64,000 nt of DNA from Nocardioides jensenii JCM 1364 = NBRC 14755 (GCF_001552535.1 NZ_BCRJ01000030.1:1-64000), one strand, 5' to 3'; counted from the first letter of the stretch, positions 1 to 10,526 are shown. The notes: a model not told the origin generated them from the sequence alone. Numbers and translations: made by a program.

Positions 1-90
1 CACTCGATGTGGCGGGCCGGACTGCGTCCGGAGGGTGACTGCCAAGGCCGGGATCCGTCGCGCCGGTGATAGGTTTGCCGCGCTGACAAT

Positions 91-203
91 CCCGCACGGG
101 AGAGTCTTCTCGGTCGCTGCTCGCGATCGTGGAGCGCCGAAGGGGCAACCCCTCCCCGGAACCTCTCAGGCGCCAAGGACCGTGCGGGCTGGCAACTCTG
201 GAG
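91..203 (+). promoter_or_regulatory. Glycine riboswitch (single aptamer) in the gcvP leader
   Basis: The leader carries the conserved glycine-aptamer blocks in the right order. GGGAGAG at about 98-104 can pair with ACTCTGG near 195-201 to close the basal stem. GGAGCGCCGAAGGGGCAA lies at 131-147, CTCAGGCGCCAAGGAC at 164-179, and the 3' end reads ACTCTGGAG. The downstream gene is glycine decarboxylase, the usual target of this class, which normally switches the gene on when glycine is abundant. Only one aptamer is visible. The assignment rests on recognising the consensus, not on a covariance-model search. Confidence 0.9.
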
Positions 204-232
204 TGGCGCGTGCAGCCTGCGCGCGATGACAG

Positions 233-266
233 AGGGGGAGGTGGGGTGTGCGACCGCATTCCCCCT
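233..266 (+). promoter_or_regulatory. Candidate expression-platform hairpin between riboswitch and gcvP start
   Basis: AGGGGG at 233-238 is exactly complementary to CCCCCT at 261-266, giving a 6-bp GC stem about 20 bases before the gcvP start. It lies between the aptamer and the ribosome-binding site (TTGGAG, 276-281), where an expression platform would be expected. There is no poly-T tract, so it does not look like an intrinsic terminator. Its role is inferred. Confidence 0.35.
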
Positions 267-286
267 GCCAGCCACTTGGAGTCCAC

Positions 287-3163
287 GTGTCAGACCGCCA
301 GACGCTCGCCGATCTCGACAACGCGCTGCCGTTCACCGAGCGCCACATCGGCCCGCAGGCCGACGAGATCGAGACGATGCTCGCCCGCCTCGGCTACGCC
401 GGCCTCGACGAGCTGATGAGTGCTGCGGTCCCCGGCGGGATCCGCAGCGCCGCGGAGCTCGAGCTCCCGACCGCCGCGACCGAGTCGGCCGTCGCCAAGG
501 AGCTGCGTGAACTGGCGGCCAGCAACCGGCCGGCGGAGTCGTTGATCGGGCTGGGCTACCACGGCACCCTGACCCCGGCGGTCGTTCGCCGCAACGTGCT
601 CGAGGACCCTAGCTGGTACACCGCCTACACGCCCTACCAGCCGGAGATCTCCCAAGGTCGTCTCGAGGCGCTGATCAACTTCCAGACCATGGTGGGCGAT
701 CTGACCGGCCTGCCCACCGCCAATTCCTCCCTCCTCGACGAGGGCACCGCGGCGGCCGAGGCGATGACTCTGGTCCGCCGTGCCGACAAGAGGGCGAGCG
801 GCCCCTTCGTCATTGACGCCGACGCCCTGCCGCAGACCATCGAGGTGGTCAGGACCCGTGCTGAGGCGATGGCCATCGAGGTCGTCGTGGCCGACCTCTC
901 TGACGGCCTGCCCGATGGTGACCTGTGCGGCGTGCTCGTGCAGTATCCCGGTGCGTCCGGACGCATCCTCGACCCGCGCGCGGTCATCGAGGAGACCCAC
1001 GCCCGCAACGGCCTCGCTGTCGTGGCCGCCGACCTGCTCGCCCTCACCCTCCTGGAGGCACCGGGAGAGCTGGGCGCCGACGTCGTCGTCGGATCCTCCC
1101 AGCGCTTCGGGGTGCCGTTGTTCTACGGCGGTCCGCATGCCGGCTTCATGGCGGTCAAGGCCGGGCTGGAGCGCCACCTGCCCGGGCGTCTGGTGGGCGT
1201 CTCGGTCGACGCCGAGGGGCGTCCGGCGTACCGCCTGGCCCTGCAGACCCGCGAGCAGCACATCCGCCGTGACAAGGCGACCTCGAACATCTGCACCGCC
1301 CAGGTCCTGTTGGCCGTCACCGCTGCGATGTACGCCGTCTACCACGGCCCGGCCGGCCTGAAGGCGATCGCTACCCGCACCCACCGCTACGCCGCTGTGC
1401 TGGCCGAGGTGCTCGTCGCCGGCGGCCTCGACGTGGTGCACCGCGAGTTCTTCGACACCCTCACGGTGCGGGTCCCCGGCCGCGCGGCCGAGGTGGTCGC
1501 CGCCGGCCGCTCCCTGGGCCTGCACCTGCGTCACATCGATGACGACCTGGTCGGTCTGTCCACGTCCGAGACCACCACGCGGTCCACGATCACCAGTCTG
1601 CTCAAGGCATTCGGCGTCACCGCCGACATCCACTCGGTCGACGGGACGACCGACGATGCCCTCCCCACGGCCCTGGTCCGGGAGACGACCTACCTCGAGC
1701 ACGTGGTGTTCAACAGCCATCACAGCGAGACCGCGATGCTGCGCTACCTGCGCCGGCTCTCCGCGCGTGACTACGCCCTCGACCGCGGCATGATCCCTCT
1801 GGGCTCTTGCACGATGAAGCTCAACGCGACCACCGAGATGGAGCCGATCAGCCTCCCCGGCTTCGCCGACCTGCACCCGTTCGCGCCCGCGGCCGACGCG
1901 TCGGGCTACCAGCGGCTGATCACCGACCTCGAGGGCTGGCTGGCCGAGGTCACTGGCTACGACCGGGTCTCCATCCAGCCGAACGCCGGCTCCCAGGGCG
2001 AGCTGGCCGGGCTGCTCGCGATCCGCGGCTACCACCGGAGCAACGGTCAGGGCCAGCGCGAGATCTGCCTGATCCCGTCGTCGGCTCACGGCACCAACGC
2101 TGCGTCCGCGGTGATGGCCGGCATGCGGGTCGTCGTGGTGAAGGCGGCCGACGACGGCTCAATCGATCTCGACGACCTGCGGGCCAAGTGCGAGCAGCAC
2201 GCCGACGACCTGGCCGCGATCATGGTCACCTACCCGTCCACGCACGGCGCCTACGAGGACTCGATCACCGACCTGACCAAGATCGTGCACGACCACGGGG
2301 GTCAGGTCTACGTCGACGGCGCCAACCTCAACGCGCTCCTCGGCTACGCCAAGCCGGGCGAGTTCGGCGGCGACGTGTCGCACCTCAATCTGCACAAGAC
2401 GTTCTGCATCCCTCACGGGGGCGGCGGCCCCGGCGTCGGGCCGGTCGCCGTACGCGCGCACCTGGCCCCTTATCTGCCCTCGCACGGACAGCACCCCGTC
2501 GAGTCGATGCGATCGGGCATCGGCCCGATCAGCGCGGCGCCGTACGGTTCGGCGGGCATCCTGCCGATCTCGTGGGCCTACATCCGCCTGATGGGTGGCG
2601 CGGGGCTGACCCGCGCGACCGCGGTCGCGGTCCTGTCCGCCAACTACATCGCCGCCCGTCTCGGTGCGCACTACCCGGTGCTCTACAAGGGCCACGGCGG
2701 GCTGGTGGCCCACGAGTGCATCCTCGACCTGCGCGGCCTCACCAAGGAGAGCGGCGTGACCGTTGATGATGTCGCCAAGCGGCTGGTCGACTACGGGTTC
2801 CACGCCCCGACGATGTCGTTCCCCGTGGCCGGCACGCTGATGGTCGAGCCCACCGAGTCAGAGGACCTGGCCGAGATCGACCGGTTCTGCGACGCGATGA
2901 TCGCCATCCGCGAAGAGATCGCCACGGTGCAGGCAGGGGAGTGGACCCCCGAGTCCTCGCCGCTGCGCGGTGCTCCGCACACCTCACGGGCCCTGGTCGG
3001 CGACTGGGACCGGGCCTACACCCGTGAGCAGGCGGTCTTCCCGGCCGGGCCCGACCCGGACAAGTACTGGCCGCCGGTGGCCCGCATCGACCAGGCGTAC
3101 GGCGACCGCAACCTCGTCTGCGCCTGCCCGCCGCCCGAGGCATTCGCCGAGGACGACGCGTGA
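287..3163 (+). CDS. gcvP: Glycine dehydrogenase (aminomethyl-transferring), P protein of the glycine cleavage system
   Basis: This is the PLP-dependent decarboxylase that starts glycine cleavage and passes the aminomethyl group to the H-protein lipoyl arm in the cytoplasm. The product is about 958 residues, the usual size of the fused P protein with two homologous halves. The PLP lysine lies in [15 protein letters not shown] (Lys704), and the glycine-rich tail of that motif is intact. I chose the GTG at 287 because GGAG precedes it by about five bases and the family N-terminus (FTERHIGP) follows shortly after; an in-frame ATG at 248 would add 13 unconserved residues. A glycine riboswitch lies in the leader. 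The stop overlaps the next start (GTGA). Confidence 0.97.
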   Translation: MSDRQTLADLDNALPFTERHIGPQADEIETMLARLGYAGLDELMSAAVPGGIRSAAELELPTAATESAVAKELRELAASNRPAESLIGLGYHGTLTPAVVRRNVLEDPSWYTAYTPYQPEISQGRLEALINFQTMVGDLTGLPTANSSLLDEGTAAAEAMTLVRRADKRASGPFVIDADALPQTIEVVRTRAEAMAIEVVVADLSDGLPDGDLCGVLVQYPGASGRILDPRAVIEETHARNGLAVVAADLLALTLLEAPGELGADVVVGSSQRFGVPLFYGGPHAGFMAVKAGLERHLPGRLVGVSVDAEGRPAYRLALQTREQHIRRDKATSNICTAQVLLAVTAAMYAVYHGPAGLKAIATRTHRYAAVLAEVLVAGGLDVVHREFFDTLTVRVPGRAAEVVAAGRSLGLHLRHIDDDLVGLSTSETTTRSTITSLLKAFGVTADIHSVDGTTDDALPTALVRETTYLEHVVFNSHHSETAMLRYLRRLSARDYALDRGMIPLGSCTMKLNATTEMEPISLPGFADLHPFAPAADASGYQRLITDLEGWLAEVTGYDRVSIQPNAGSQGELAGLLAIRGYHRSNGQGQREICLIPSSAHGTNAASAVMAGMRVVVVKAADDGSIDLDDLRAKCEQHADDLAAIMVTYPSTHGAYEDSITDLTKIVHDHGGQVYVDGANLNALLGYAKPGEFGGDVSHLNLHKTFCIPHGGGGPGVGPVAVRAHLAPYLPSHGQHPVESMRSGIGPISAAPYGSAGILPISWAYIRLMGGAGLTRATAVAVLSANYIAARLGAHYPVLYKGHGGLVAHECILDLRGLTKESGVTVDDVAKRLVDYGFHAPTMSFPVAGTLMVEPTESEDLAEIDRFCDAMIAIREEIATVQAGEWTPESSPLRGAPHTSRALVGDWDRAYTREQAVFPAGPDPDKYWPPVARIDQAYGDRNLVCACPPPEAFAEDDA

Positions 3164-4512
3164 CTCTGCCCGTGGGCCCAGCGAGCCCGGTCGAGCCGCT
3201 CACCGCCCGACGGCTGCTCGCCACCATCGCGCGCACCCAGGTCAGCGGCAGGGTGCCCTCGATCGTGGCCGGCCTGGTCCGTGACGGCGATCTGGTCTGG
3301 TGCGACGGCTTCGGTGAGGTGCCCGGTGACCCGGCCGACACGCAGTACAAGATCGGCTCGATCACCAAGACGCTGACGGCTGTGCTGATTCTGCAGCTCG
3401 TCGATGAGGGCGCCCTCGCACTCGAGGACACCGTCGGCTCCGTCCTCGGCGACATCGGGTATGCCGACCGCACGATCCGCAGCCTGCTCGCACACAATTC
3501 GGGGATGCAGGCCGAGCCGAACGGCTCCTGGTGGGAGCGCTCGCCCGGCCTCACCTTCGACGACCTGGCGGCCGCCAACGACGGCAGCGACGCGGTGCTC
3601 CCGGCCGGGGAGCAGTTCCACTACACCAATCTGGCCTACGGGCTGCTCGGAGAGATCGTGGCTCGCCTGCGTGGCGACACGTGGTGGGCCAACGTCCAGA
3701 CGCGCATCCTCACACCCCTGGGCATGCCGCGGACGTCGTACCAGGCCGAGGGTGTGCACGCCCAGGGCACCAGCATCAATTCGTTCTCCGGCGAGGCGAC
3801 TGACGAGCCACACCCCGACACCGGCGCGATGGCACCGGCCGGCCAGCTGTGGAGCACGGTCACCGACCTGGCGACGTACTGCACGTTCCTGCTGAACGGC
3901 CACCCCGAGGTCCTCTCGAGGGAGTGGCTCGAGACGGCGTACATCCCGCAGTCGGGGGCACTGTCCTCCGGGCTCGCCTCTGGGCATGGCCTCGGGTTCC
4001 AGATGCATCGGGGCGGCTCCGGAACGCTGGTCGGTCACACCGGATCGATGCCGGGCTTCGTGGCCACGTGCTTCGTCGACCGGCTCCGTCGCACCGGGGT
4101 GGTGGCATTCGCGAACGCCATGACCGGGCTGCCGGCGACCGGCCTCGCCACGGCCCTGTTGGAGGAGCTCGAGGCGAGCGAGCCGACGCTGCCGACGCCG
4201 TGGCGCCCGTCGACCGGCGTGCCCGACTCCGTCCGGGACGTGCTGGGCGTCTGGCACTGGGGCCCGACCATGTTCGTGTTCTCGTGGGAGGGCGACGAAC
4301 TCGTGGTGCGCAAGGACGGCGTCGTCGGCTACCGCTATCGCCTGCGCGACGGCGAGCTGGTTGGAACTGCCGGCTACCAGCTGGGGGAGACGCTGCGGGT
4401 GGTGCGCAACGACGACGGGTCCGTCAACCACCTGAACCTGGCCACCTTCATCTTCACGCGGGCGCCGTACGACCCGCAGGCCCCGATCCCCGGCGGACTC
4501 CCGCAGGGATAG
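3160..4512 (+). CDS. Serine hydrolase of the class C beta-lactamase/penicillin-binding protein family
   Basis: This 450-residue protein carries the three signatures of the family: SITK (Ser67 and Lys70) as the nucleophile motif, YTN at residues 155-157, and HTG at about residue 289. A C-terminal extension of about 110 residues follows the catalytic domain, as in esterase- or peptidase-type relatives. There is no clear signal peptide, so it is probably cytoplasmic, and a true beta-lactamase role is unlikely. The start overlaps the gcvP stop by 4 bp, which implies translational coupling and possible glycine-responsive expression. The substrate cannot be told from sequence. Confidence 0.85.
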   Translation: MTLPVGPASPVEPLTARRLLATIARTQVSGRVPSIVAGLVRDGDLVWCDGFGEVPGDPADTQYKIGSITKTLTAVLILQLVDEGALALEDTVGSVLGDIGYADRTIRSLLAHNSGMQAEPNGSWWERSPGLTFDDLAAANDGSDAVLPAGEQFHYTNLAYGLLGEIVARLRGDTWWANVQTRILTPLGMPRTSYQAEGVHAQGTSINSFSGEATDEPHPDTGAMAPAGQLWSTVTDLATYCTFLLNGHPEVLSREWLETAYIPQSGALSSGLASGHGLGFQMHRGGSGTLVGHTGSMPGFVATCFVDRLRRTGVVAFANAMTGLPATGLATALLEELEASEPTLPTPWRPSTGVPDSVRDVLGVWHWGPTMFVFSWEGDELVVRKDGVVGYRYRLRDGELVGTAGYQLGETLRVVRNDDGSVNHLNLATFIFTRAPYDPQAPIPGGLPQG

Positions 4513-4636
4513 GCGTTTCACGTCGACACGCAGGACCCGGACGAGGAAGAGGCGCTCCACGCCTGATTCCGCCGAGTGCCTGCCGGCGACCGATTCGTGC
4601 GCGAGCTCTGATGGTCGGTCGTGACAGGCTGGCTCC

Positions 4637-5200
4637 ATGAGCCGCGCGGTGGTCCTGGTCGAGGGCGAGAGCGACCGCAACGCCGTACTCGCCCTGGCGG
4701 CTCGGCTCGGCCGCGAGCTCAACGGCGTCGAGGTGGTGGCGATGGGCGGGGCGACCAACATCGGGCACGCCCTCGTCCGGTACGGCCCGGACGGGCTCGA
4801 TCTCGAGCTGCACGGCCTCTACGACGAGGCCGAGGAGGGATACTTCCGTCGCGGGCTCGAGCGTGTCGGGCTGGGCAACGCATCAGGCCGTGGACTGGGT
4901 CGACAGGAGATCGCCGCCCTCGGCTTCCACTGCTGTGTGGTCGACCTCGAGGACGAGCTCGTGCGTGCCCTCGGTGTGCCGGCGGTCGAGGCGATCATCG
5001 AGGCTGAGGCCGAGACCCGCTCATGGCAACGATTCCTGGCACAACCGGACAGGCTCGGCCACCCCATGACCCAGCAACTGCGACGGTTCATGGGCACGAA
5101 GTCCGGCCGTAAGATCCGGTACGGCGGCCTGCTGGTGGGCGCGCTCGACCTCGATCGGGTGCCGCCGCCACTCGCTGCTCTGTTCTCAGGCCTGTGCTGA
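4637..5200 (+). CDS. TOPRIM-domain protein (OLD-nuclease-like)
   Basis: The 187-residue product begins with a TOPRIM signature, VLVEGESDRNAV, in which the glutamate and the following acidic residue normally bind Mg2+. The later stretch CCVVDLEDELVRAL could supply the DxD part of the fold. It resembles the TOPRIM half of OLD-family nucleases but has no attached ATPase domain. It stands alone, 124 bp after the serine hydrolase gene, and no partner gene is nearby. A nucleic-acid cleavage or nucleotidyl-transfer role is a family-level inference only. Confidence 0.7.
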   Translation: MSRAVVLVEGESDRNAVLALAARLGRELNGVEVVAMGGATNIGHALVRYGPDGLDLELHGLYDEAEEGYFRRGLERVGLGNASGRGLGRQEIAALGFHCCVVDLEDELVRALGVPAVEAIIEAEAETRSWQRFLAQPDRLGHPMTQQLRRFMGTKSGRKIRYGGLLVGALDLDRVPPPLAALFSGLC

Positions 5201-5315
5201 GTGGTGTGAAAGATTGGGTATAGTGGCTGTTCTTGCATGCCGATGAACCCGTCACACGGCACAGTGGTGCGACCGGGACGCCCACGTCCGAGGACGTCTC
5301 ACACCCACTGATTGG

Positions 5316-6284
5316 GTGATCGTGGTGTCGTTGCTCCTGCGGCTGCTCCGAGTGGCCGACTGGCTTCTGGTCATTCCACTCGTCCCCGCGGCGGCATTGC
5401 TGAAGCTGGTCCGGCGCGCTGGCCTCCACCGACTCCCGATGGCCCACGCCACCTTGCGGCGAGTCGGTGTGCTGCCAGTCCGCAACCACTACTACGAACC
5501 GTGGGTGGAACGCGCGATGCTGGAGCGGCCGTTGGACGAGGAGCGTCCCCTGCCTGGCATCAATCTCAACGAGTCGGGTCAAGTCGACTTCATCCGGTCG
5601 TTGAAGTACGCCGACGAGCTCCTCGACCTCGAAGATCCACCTGGAACCCCGCTCGGTTATCAGTTCGGGAACCGGATGTTCGAACAGGGTGACGCCGAGC
5701 TTCTCTACAGCGTGATCCGCGCAGGGCGACCCGCCCGGATCTATGAGATAGGCAGCGGACACTCCACGCTGGTGGCCCGCAAGGCCATCGTCGCCAACCA
5801 ACGTGAAGATGACGGCTACAGCTGCGAGCATCTGTGCGTCGAGCCCTATGAGGCCGATTGGTTGGAGCGCACCGGCATCCGCATCGTGCGGGAGCGGGCG
5901 GAGAAGCTCGGCGCCGAGTTCTTCGCAGCACTCGATGAAGGCGACCTGCTCTTCATCGACTCGTCGCACATCATCCGGCCACAAGGTGACGTGCTGTTCG
6001 AGTTCCTCGAACTGCTGCCGTCGTTGCGCCAGGGCGTCACGGTGCACGTGCACGACATCTTCACACCGCGCGACTACCCGGAGGAGTGGGTGATCGACGT
6101 GCAGCGGCTGTGGAACGAGCAGTACCTGCTCGAGGCGTTCCTCTCGCACAATCACGATTGGTCGATCGTGGCGGCAGCGAACCACCTCAGGCATCACCAC
6201 TTCGGTGACTTCCAGGCAGCGTGTCCGAATCTGCGGGAGGAGCACGAGCCAGGGTCGATCTACCTCCGACGGGTCTCTGCCTGA
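5316..6284 (+). CDS. Class I SAM-dependent methyltransferase (methyltransferase_24-like) with N-terminal hydrophobic segment
   Basis: The 322-residue protein has a hydrophobic N-terminal stretch (about residues 2-30) that could anchor it to the membrane. A Rossmann motif I of the form YEIGSGHST follows in the middle. FIDSSH further on matches the motif IV region of methyltransferase_24-type proteins, which often act on sugars or surface glycans. The C-terminal part is histidine-rich (LRHHHFGDF). The GTG start at 5316 is the first in frame after the preceding stop region. The substrate is unknown and neighbours give no pathway clue. Confidence 0.75.
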   Translation: MIVVSLLLRLLRVADWLLVIPLVPAAALLKLVRRAGLHRLPMAHATLRRVGVLPVRNHYYEPWVERAMLERPLDEERPLPGINLNESGQVDFIRSLKYADELLDLEDPPGTPLGYQFGNRMFEQGDAELLYSVIRAGRPARIYEIGSGHSTLVARKAIVANQREDDGYSCEHLCVEPYEADWLERTGIRIVRERAEKLGAEFFAALDEGDLLFIDSSHIIRPQGDVLFEFLELLPSLRQGVTVHVHDIFTPRDYPEEWVIDVQRLWNEQYLLEAFLSHNHDWSIVAAANHLRHHHFGDFQAACPNLREEHEPGSIYLRRVSA

Positions 6285-6303
6285 TTCTGTGGATCAGGCG
6301 GGT

Positions 6304-7676
6304 TCAGGCCGGCGGAGGCAGCGCGGGTGGGGCCTGGGACCGATGGACGTCGCCGGTGGGGGTGACCGTCTCCACCTCGTGTCGGCCCGGTCGGGGATCG
6401 CTCACGCGGGTGCGCCATCCGGGCGCCTCCTTGGTCAGGTTGTGGCCTTCACAGACCCCCTGCCCGTTGGCGCGGGTGCTTTCGCCGCCGTTGGCGTGAC
6501 GCTCGGGATGGTCGATGTCGTCAATGGGCCGTTCACACCCTTGCATGCGACAGGTCTGGTCACGGCCGCGGATGAACGCCTTGTCGGTCTCTGAGTGCCA
6601 CCGTCGCTACGGATCCCGGTCGGTGGCGACGCCCGTGACCGGATCGGTGAAGATGCGCCGCAGCCACACCGGTGCGTCGGGCTGGTTGGCCAGGTCGCGT
6701 GCGCTCTGTGCGGGCACCGGCGTGCCGTCGCCCATGCGTGCCGAGCGGTCCGAGAAGCCGAGCAGCGTGTCGGGTGTCATCACGAGGCCGACCTCCACCG
6801 GGACGAGCTCGGCCTTGGTCTGACCGGTCAGCCGCTCGACGAACAGATCCGCCATCAGCTGGCTCACGGAGCGCAGGTCGCCCTTGGCCTTGATCGCCTC
6901 CGCCGAGGCCTTCAGATTGGCGAAGACGGACACTCCCTGGGCCACCGGCAGCAGGCCGGTCACACAGGTCATGGTGTTGGGCGTCGGCCGGATCGTCACG
7001 CGTCGCTGGGCGGCAGCTTTGGCGACTCGGCGTACGGCGGCCTCTGCGTCGAGTTCATTCGCGATGGCGCGTGCCCGGTTGCCCACCTGGCGTGGCGTGA
7101 GGCCGAGCGCCTTGGGCTCCTGGATCTCTCCTGTCCTGGTGTCGACGGCCGTGGCGCAGAGCCGGGCATCGACGGTCTTGCGGTCCTCGACAGTGAGGAT
7201 CGCGGTCTCGTTGGTGAGCACGCTCGCGGTCCACTCACTGATCTGCCCGCGCGTCAGCAGGCCATGGCGCGGGCGAACGAGAGGTGACGGGCACCCAGTG
7301 ACGTGGAGGTGCCGCGGGCCAGAGCGACCTGGTCGCCGATGCCGCGACCCAGGTCGCGCTCGAGCCGGTCGGCCTTCGCCTCCAGACCGGCGTCTCTGGC
7401 TTCGTGGGCTGCATCTTGCTGGCGCTGGAGCTGCGACTGCTCGAACACACTGGTGATGCGGGCCTGAGCCGCGGCGGTGGCCGCCTTCAACCTCTCGAGC
7501 GCACGGAGCTGCTCGACGCGCGCGACGTCGTTGCCCGGGGCAGTCAACTGCGGGGCGCCGTCGAGCTCGGCGAGGTCGTGAACCATGCGCTCGAGCTTCG
7601 GAGGCGCGGCATGCTCACTCACCCGCAGGACGCCCGGGGCGACCTGTTCGACGAGAGGAGCAGCCGTTGTGGTCAT
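6304..7676 (-). pseudogene. Degenerate DUF222/HNH endonuclease (13E12-repeat family)
   Basis: Three fragments of one protein lie in order on the minus strand. The N-terminal DUF222 part (7676-7254) runs into a stop directly after SFARAMAC. The next in-frame stretch resumes in another frame with LTRGQISEWTASVLTNE, so a short deletion that is not a multiple of three has removed a few residues and shifted the frame near 7250. A second lesion is an in-frame TAG near 6607, after VATDRDP. Readthrough continues in the same frame to the HNH domain, where DDIDH and HNLTK are still recognisable. The family is highly repeated in actinobacterial genomes. This copy should be non-functional unless both lesions are sequencing errors. 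Confidence 0.85.
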
Positions 7677-7844
7677 GTGCTCAAGTCAAGCCGTGGCCAC
7701 CGACAGTGAGGCCGCCAGAACGCCCTCGAATCTCAACTTGTGAGACAGCAGCGAAAGAACTCCTGTGGCAGCGCCATCTGGTCGACCGCCTCAGGTTTGT
7801 GCACCAGCTCGTCCAGCCGAACGATTCTCGACGCAGCGCCCAAG

Positions 7845-8729
7845 TCAGGCTTTGGTGAGCACGCAGTCGGCCAGCACGGGGGACCCGTCGCGCTGCTCGT
7901 GCTCGCTGGCGATCGTCGCACTGATGACCACCCGGTCACCCTCGTCCCAGGCCTGCACGCGGACCGTCTCGCCCGGGAAGACGACACCGGCGAAGCGCGC
8001 CGAGAAGCCGCCGACACGAGCGGCGTCGCCGTCCAACAGCAGGTCGGTGACCTCGCGCAGCACGATGCCGTAGGAGCACAGCCCGTGCAGGATCGGCGCG
8101 GGGAACCCTGCGCCCTTGGCGAACGCCGGGTCAGCATGCAAGGGGTTGCGGTCGCCACAGAGGCGGTAGAGCAGTGCCTGGTGGGGAGTGACGGCGTACG
8201 ACGCCTCGGCGTCGGCCTCGCGCTCGGGGAGCTCGACCTTGGTTGAGGGGCCACGGTCACCGCCCCAACCTCCTTCGTTGCGCACGAAGATGGAGGAGCG
8301 GACGGTCCAGAGATGCTCGCCGTCCACGCCGAAGGCCTCGCCCAACTGCACGATGACGGCGGCCTTGCCCTTGTCCCAGACGTCGGAGATCGTCGTCTTC
8401 AGCGTGGCCGTGCCAGAGGCCGGGATGGGCGCATGTACGACGACCTCCTGCGAACCGTGCAGCACCATCTGCAGGTCGATGTCGCACCCGGGCAGATCGA
8501 GCGAGGGCTGCGTGGTCTCGTGGAACGTGGGCGCCACGACACCGAACGACGGCAGCACCTGCAGCTGGTCGTCGTCGAGCGTGTAGCGCAGGGCGCCGGC
8601 GTCGACGTTGTCACCCGTGCGGGAGCCGGCACCGATGCCGAGGTGATAGAGCAGCACGTCGGACTCGGTCCACGAGAACGTGCGGTCGGGGAGTGCGGCG
8701 CCGACGGCGACCGTGGTGTCGATGGGCAT
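7845..8729 (-). CDS. MaoC-type double-hotdog enoyl-CoA hydratase, ChsH3-like
   Basis: The 294-residue product has two hotdog domains. The C-terminal one carries the hydratase-2 motif, with Asp and His in GDRNPLHADP followed by GFPAPILHGL. It most resembles the steroid-cluster MaoC hydratase Rv3538 (ChsH3) of M. tuberculosis, which hydrates steroid-enoyl-CoA in side-chain beta-oxidation; that match is from memory of family and context. It lies 47 bp downstream of kstD on the same strand, so the two are probably co-transcribed from the KstR-controlled promoter at 10.5 kb. A peroxisomal-type multifunctional-enzyme hydratase role is the general alternative. Confidence 0.85.
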   Translation of the reverse strand: MPIDTTVAVGAALPDRTFSWTESDVLLYHLGIGAGSRTGDNVDAGALRYTLDDDQLQVLPSFGVVAPTFHETTQPSLDLPGCDIDLQMVLHGSQEVVVHAPIPASGTATLKTTISDVWDKGKAAVIVQLGEAFGVDGEHLWTVRSSIFVRNEGGWGGDRGPSTKVELPEREADAEASYAVTPHQALLYRLCGDRNPLHADPAFAKGAGFPAPILHGLCSYGIVLREVTDLLLDGDAARVGGFSARFAGVVFPGETVRVQAWDEGDRVVISATIASEHEQRDGSPVLADCVLTKA

Positions 8730-8776
8730 GTGCCTACCTTCTCAGTGCAGGGGTGGAGTGCGGGGTGATCTCTCGC

Positions 8777-10450
8777 TCAACGGGAGTCAGCGCCGGTGGA
8801 GTCGGCAATGTCGTTGGCGGCGATCCACCCGAAGGTGATCGCCGGCCCGATGGTCGCGCCGGCCCCGGCGTAGGTGTGACCCATCACGGCCGACGAGACG
8901 TTGCCGGTGGCGTAGAGGCCGTCGATGACGGAGCCGTCGGGACGCAGGGCGCGCGCTTTCGCGTCGGTGACGATGCCGCCCTTGGTGCCGAGGTCGCCGG
9001 GGACCACCTTCACGGCGTAGAAGGGCCCCTCGCCGATCACGCCCAGCGACGGGTTGGGAGTGACTCGTGGGTCGCCGTAGTAGCGGTCGTAGGCCGAGTC
9101 GCCGCGGCCGAAGTCGAGGTCCTTCCCGGTTCGGGCGTAGCCGTTGAAGGTCGAGACCGTGTCGGTGAGCGCATCGGCGGGAACCCCGATCTTCTCGGCC
9201 AGGCCGGCCAACGAACCGGCCTTCACGATCACCCCGGACTTGAGCCAACGGCCGGGGAAGGGCTGGCGCGGGCCGAGCCCGGCGAACAGGTAGCGGTTGC
9301 GGTAGCGCTGGTCGATGATCATCCAGCTCGGGACGTGCTCGACTCCGGTCGCCTCGGCGGAGTCATACATCGCGTGCACCGCGTCGACGTAGGGCGCGGC
9401 CTCGTTGGCGTAGCGGTTGCCGGCCTGGTTCACGATGATCGAGCCGGGCAGGTTGCGCTCGGCCAGGCAGAACCACGGTCCGCTGGGCAGCGGGATCGAC
9501 GGGCCCCACCAGGCGTCGTCCATGAGCGCCAGCTCGGCGCCGATCTTCTCGCCGGCCAGGATGCCGGCGCCGGTGTTGCCGGCCGCGCCGGTGGTCCAGT
9601 CAGAGCCGATGGGGGAGCGCTGGTGCTTCTGGCGCATCTCGGCGTTGTGCTCGAACCCGCCGCAGGCCAGGATCACCCCGCGGCGCGCGGTGAGCACCTG
9701 CTCGGTCCCGTTGCGGGTCACCACGACCCCGGTGACCCGGCCGTCCTCGACCTCGAGGTCGGTCAGCGGCGTCTCGTACCAGACCGGGATGTCACGGTCG
9801 ATCAGGCCCTTGCGCATCCCGATCATCATCGCCATGCCCATGCCGTACATCCGCTTGCCGAGTGCCATGGTCAGCATGCGGGTCAGGAAGACCTTGATCA
9901 TCGTGAGCGGGCCGCCGATCGTGCGCAGACCCAACGAGATCTTGCGGAAGTCGGCCTGCGTGACGACCATGCCGGCGGGCGCCTTGGTGTAGGACTTCGT
10001 CAGCCGGTCCAGCTCGGCGCCGATGACATGACCGTTGATCGGCTTGGGCTCGACGCTGCGACCGTTGGCCTGGCCGCCGGGGGCCTCGGGGTAGTAGTCG
10101 CTGTACTGGGGCACCCAGGTGAAGTCCGCGGCCGAGTGGTCGCGCACGAACTGCAGCGCGGCCGGGCCGTTCTCGACGAACGCATCGATGCGATCGCGTG
10201 GGACGTCGTCACCGATGATCGAGTAGAGGTAGCGCTTGACCTCGGTGTCGGGCTGGACCTGCCCGGCCTTCTGGAGCGCATAGTTGTTGGGGATCCACAC
10301 GCCGCCGCCGGAGCGGGCCGTGGACCCTCCGAAGCCGTCGGTGCTCTCGATCACGAGAGTGTCCAGGCCGCGTTCATGTGCTGCCAGCGCTGCGGTGAAC
10401 CCGCCTCCGCCGGTGCCGACGACGATGACGTCGTACTCGGTCTTCGACAA
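8777..10450 (-). CDS. kstD: 3-Ketosteroid delta1-dehydrogenase
   Basis: This FAD enzyme introduces the C1-C2 double bond into ring A of 3-ketosteroids, a step needed for ring B opening together with KshAB. The FAD-binding dinucleotide fold VVGTGGGGFTAALAA starts the protein, followed by GGSTARSGGGVWIPNN, typical of KstD. An active-site tyrosine is likely within YSDYYPEAPGG, and FYAVKVVPGDLGTKGG carries the conserved C-terminal Tyr/Gly pair. I chose the TTG at 10450 because GGAGG precedes it at good spacing and the FAD motif then begins near residue 10, giving 557 residues, a normal length. Upstream in-frame starts would cross the KstR operator. Confidence 0.93.
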   Translation of the reverse strand: MSKTEYDVIVVGTGGGGFTAALAAHERGLDTLVIESTDGFGGSTARSGGGVWIPNNYALQKAGQVQPDTEVKRYLYSIIGDDVPRDRIDAFVENGPAALQFVRDHSAADFTWVPQYSDYYPEAPGGQANGRSVEPKPINGHVIGAELDRLTKSYTKAPAGMVVTQADFRKISLGLRTIGGPLTMIKVFLTRMLTMALGKRMYGMGMAMMIGMRKGLIDRDIPVWYETPLTDLEVEDGRVTGVVVTRNGTEQVLTARRGVILACGGFEHNAEMRQKHQRSPIGSDWTTGAAGNTGAGILAGEKIGAELALMDDAWWGPSIPLPSGPWFCLAERNLPGSIIVNQAGNRYANEAAPYVDAVHAMYDSAEATGVEHVPSWMIIDQRYRNRYLFAGLGPRQPFPGRWLKSGVIVKAGSLAGLAEKIGVPADALTDTVSTFNGYARTGKDLDFGRGDSAYDRYYGDPRVTPNPSLGVIGEGPFYAVKVVPGDLGTKGGIVTDAKARALRPDGSVIDGLYATGNVSSAVMGHTYAGAGATIGPAITFGWIAANDIADSTGADSR

Positions 10451-10501
10451 CGTTCCTCCGCTGCTAAGTCCCGCTGAACGGGCACCCACTTCCGCAAAAA
10501 C

Positions 10502-10515
10502 TGTAACAGGTTCTA
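10502..10515. promoter_or_regulatory. KstR operator between kstD and hsaE
   Basis: TGTAACAGGTTCTA matches the KstR consensus TnnAACnnGTTnnA at every fixed position. It sits between the divergent kstD and hsaE genes. A -10-like TACCAT (10514-10519) overlaps its right edge, and TACAGT on the other strand overlaps its left edge, so one repressor dimer could block both promoters. KstR is normally released by early sterol CoA thioesters. The kstR gene itself is not in this window. Confidence 0.88.
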
Positions 10516-10526
10516 CCATGGGGGTC

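Noticed and set aside
290..2089. Long open frame opposite gcvP
   Set aside because: It mirrors codon bias of a well-supported gene on the other strand, and the protein has no recognisable domain.
4637..5200. Phage-defence (OLD/Gabija-type) system at the TOPRIM gene
   Set aside because: The TOPRIM protein has no ATPase domain and no adjacent partner gene, so there is no support for a defence system.
8693..10477. Long plus-strand open frame opposite kstD
   Set aside because: It is a shadow of kstD in GC-rich DNA; KstD motifs on the minus strand are unambiguous.
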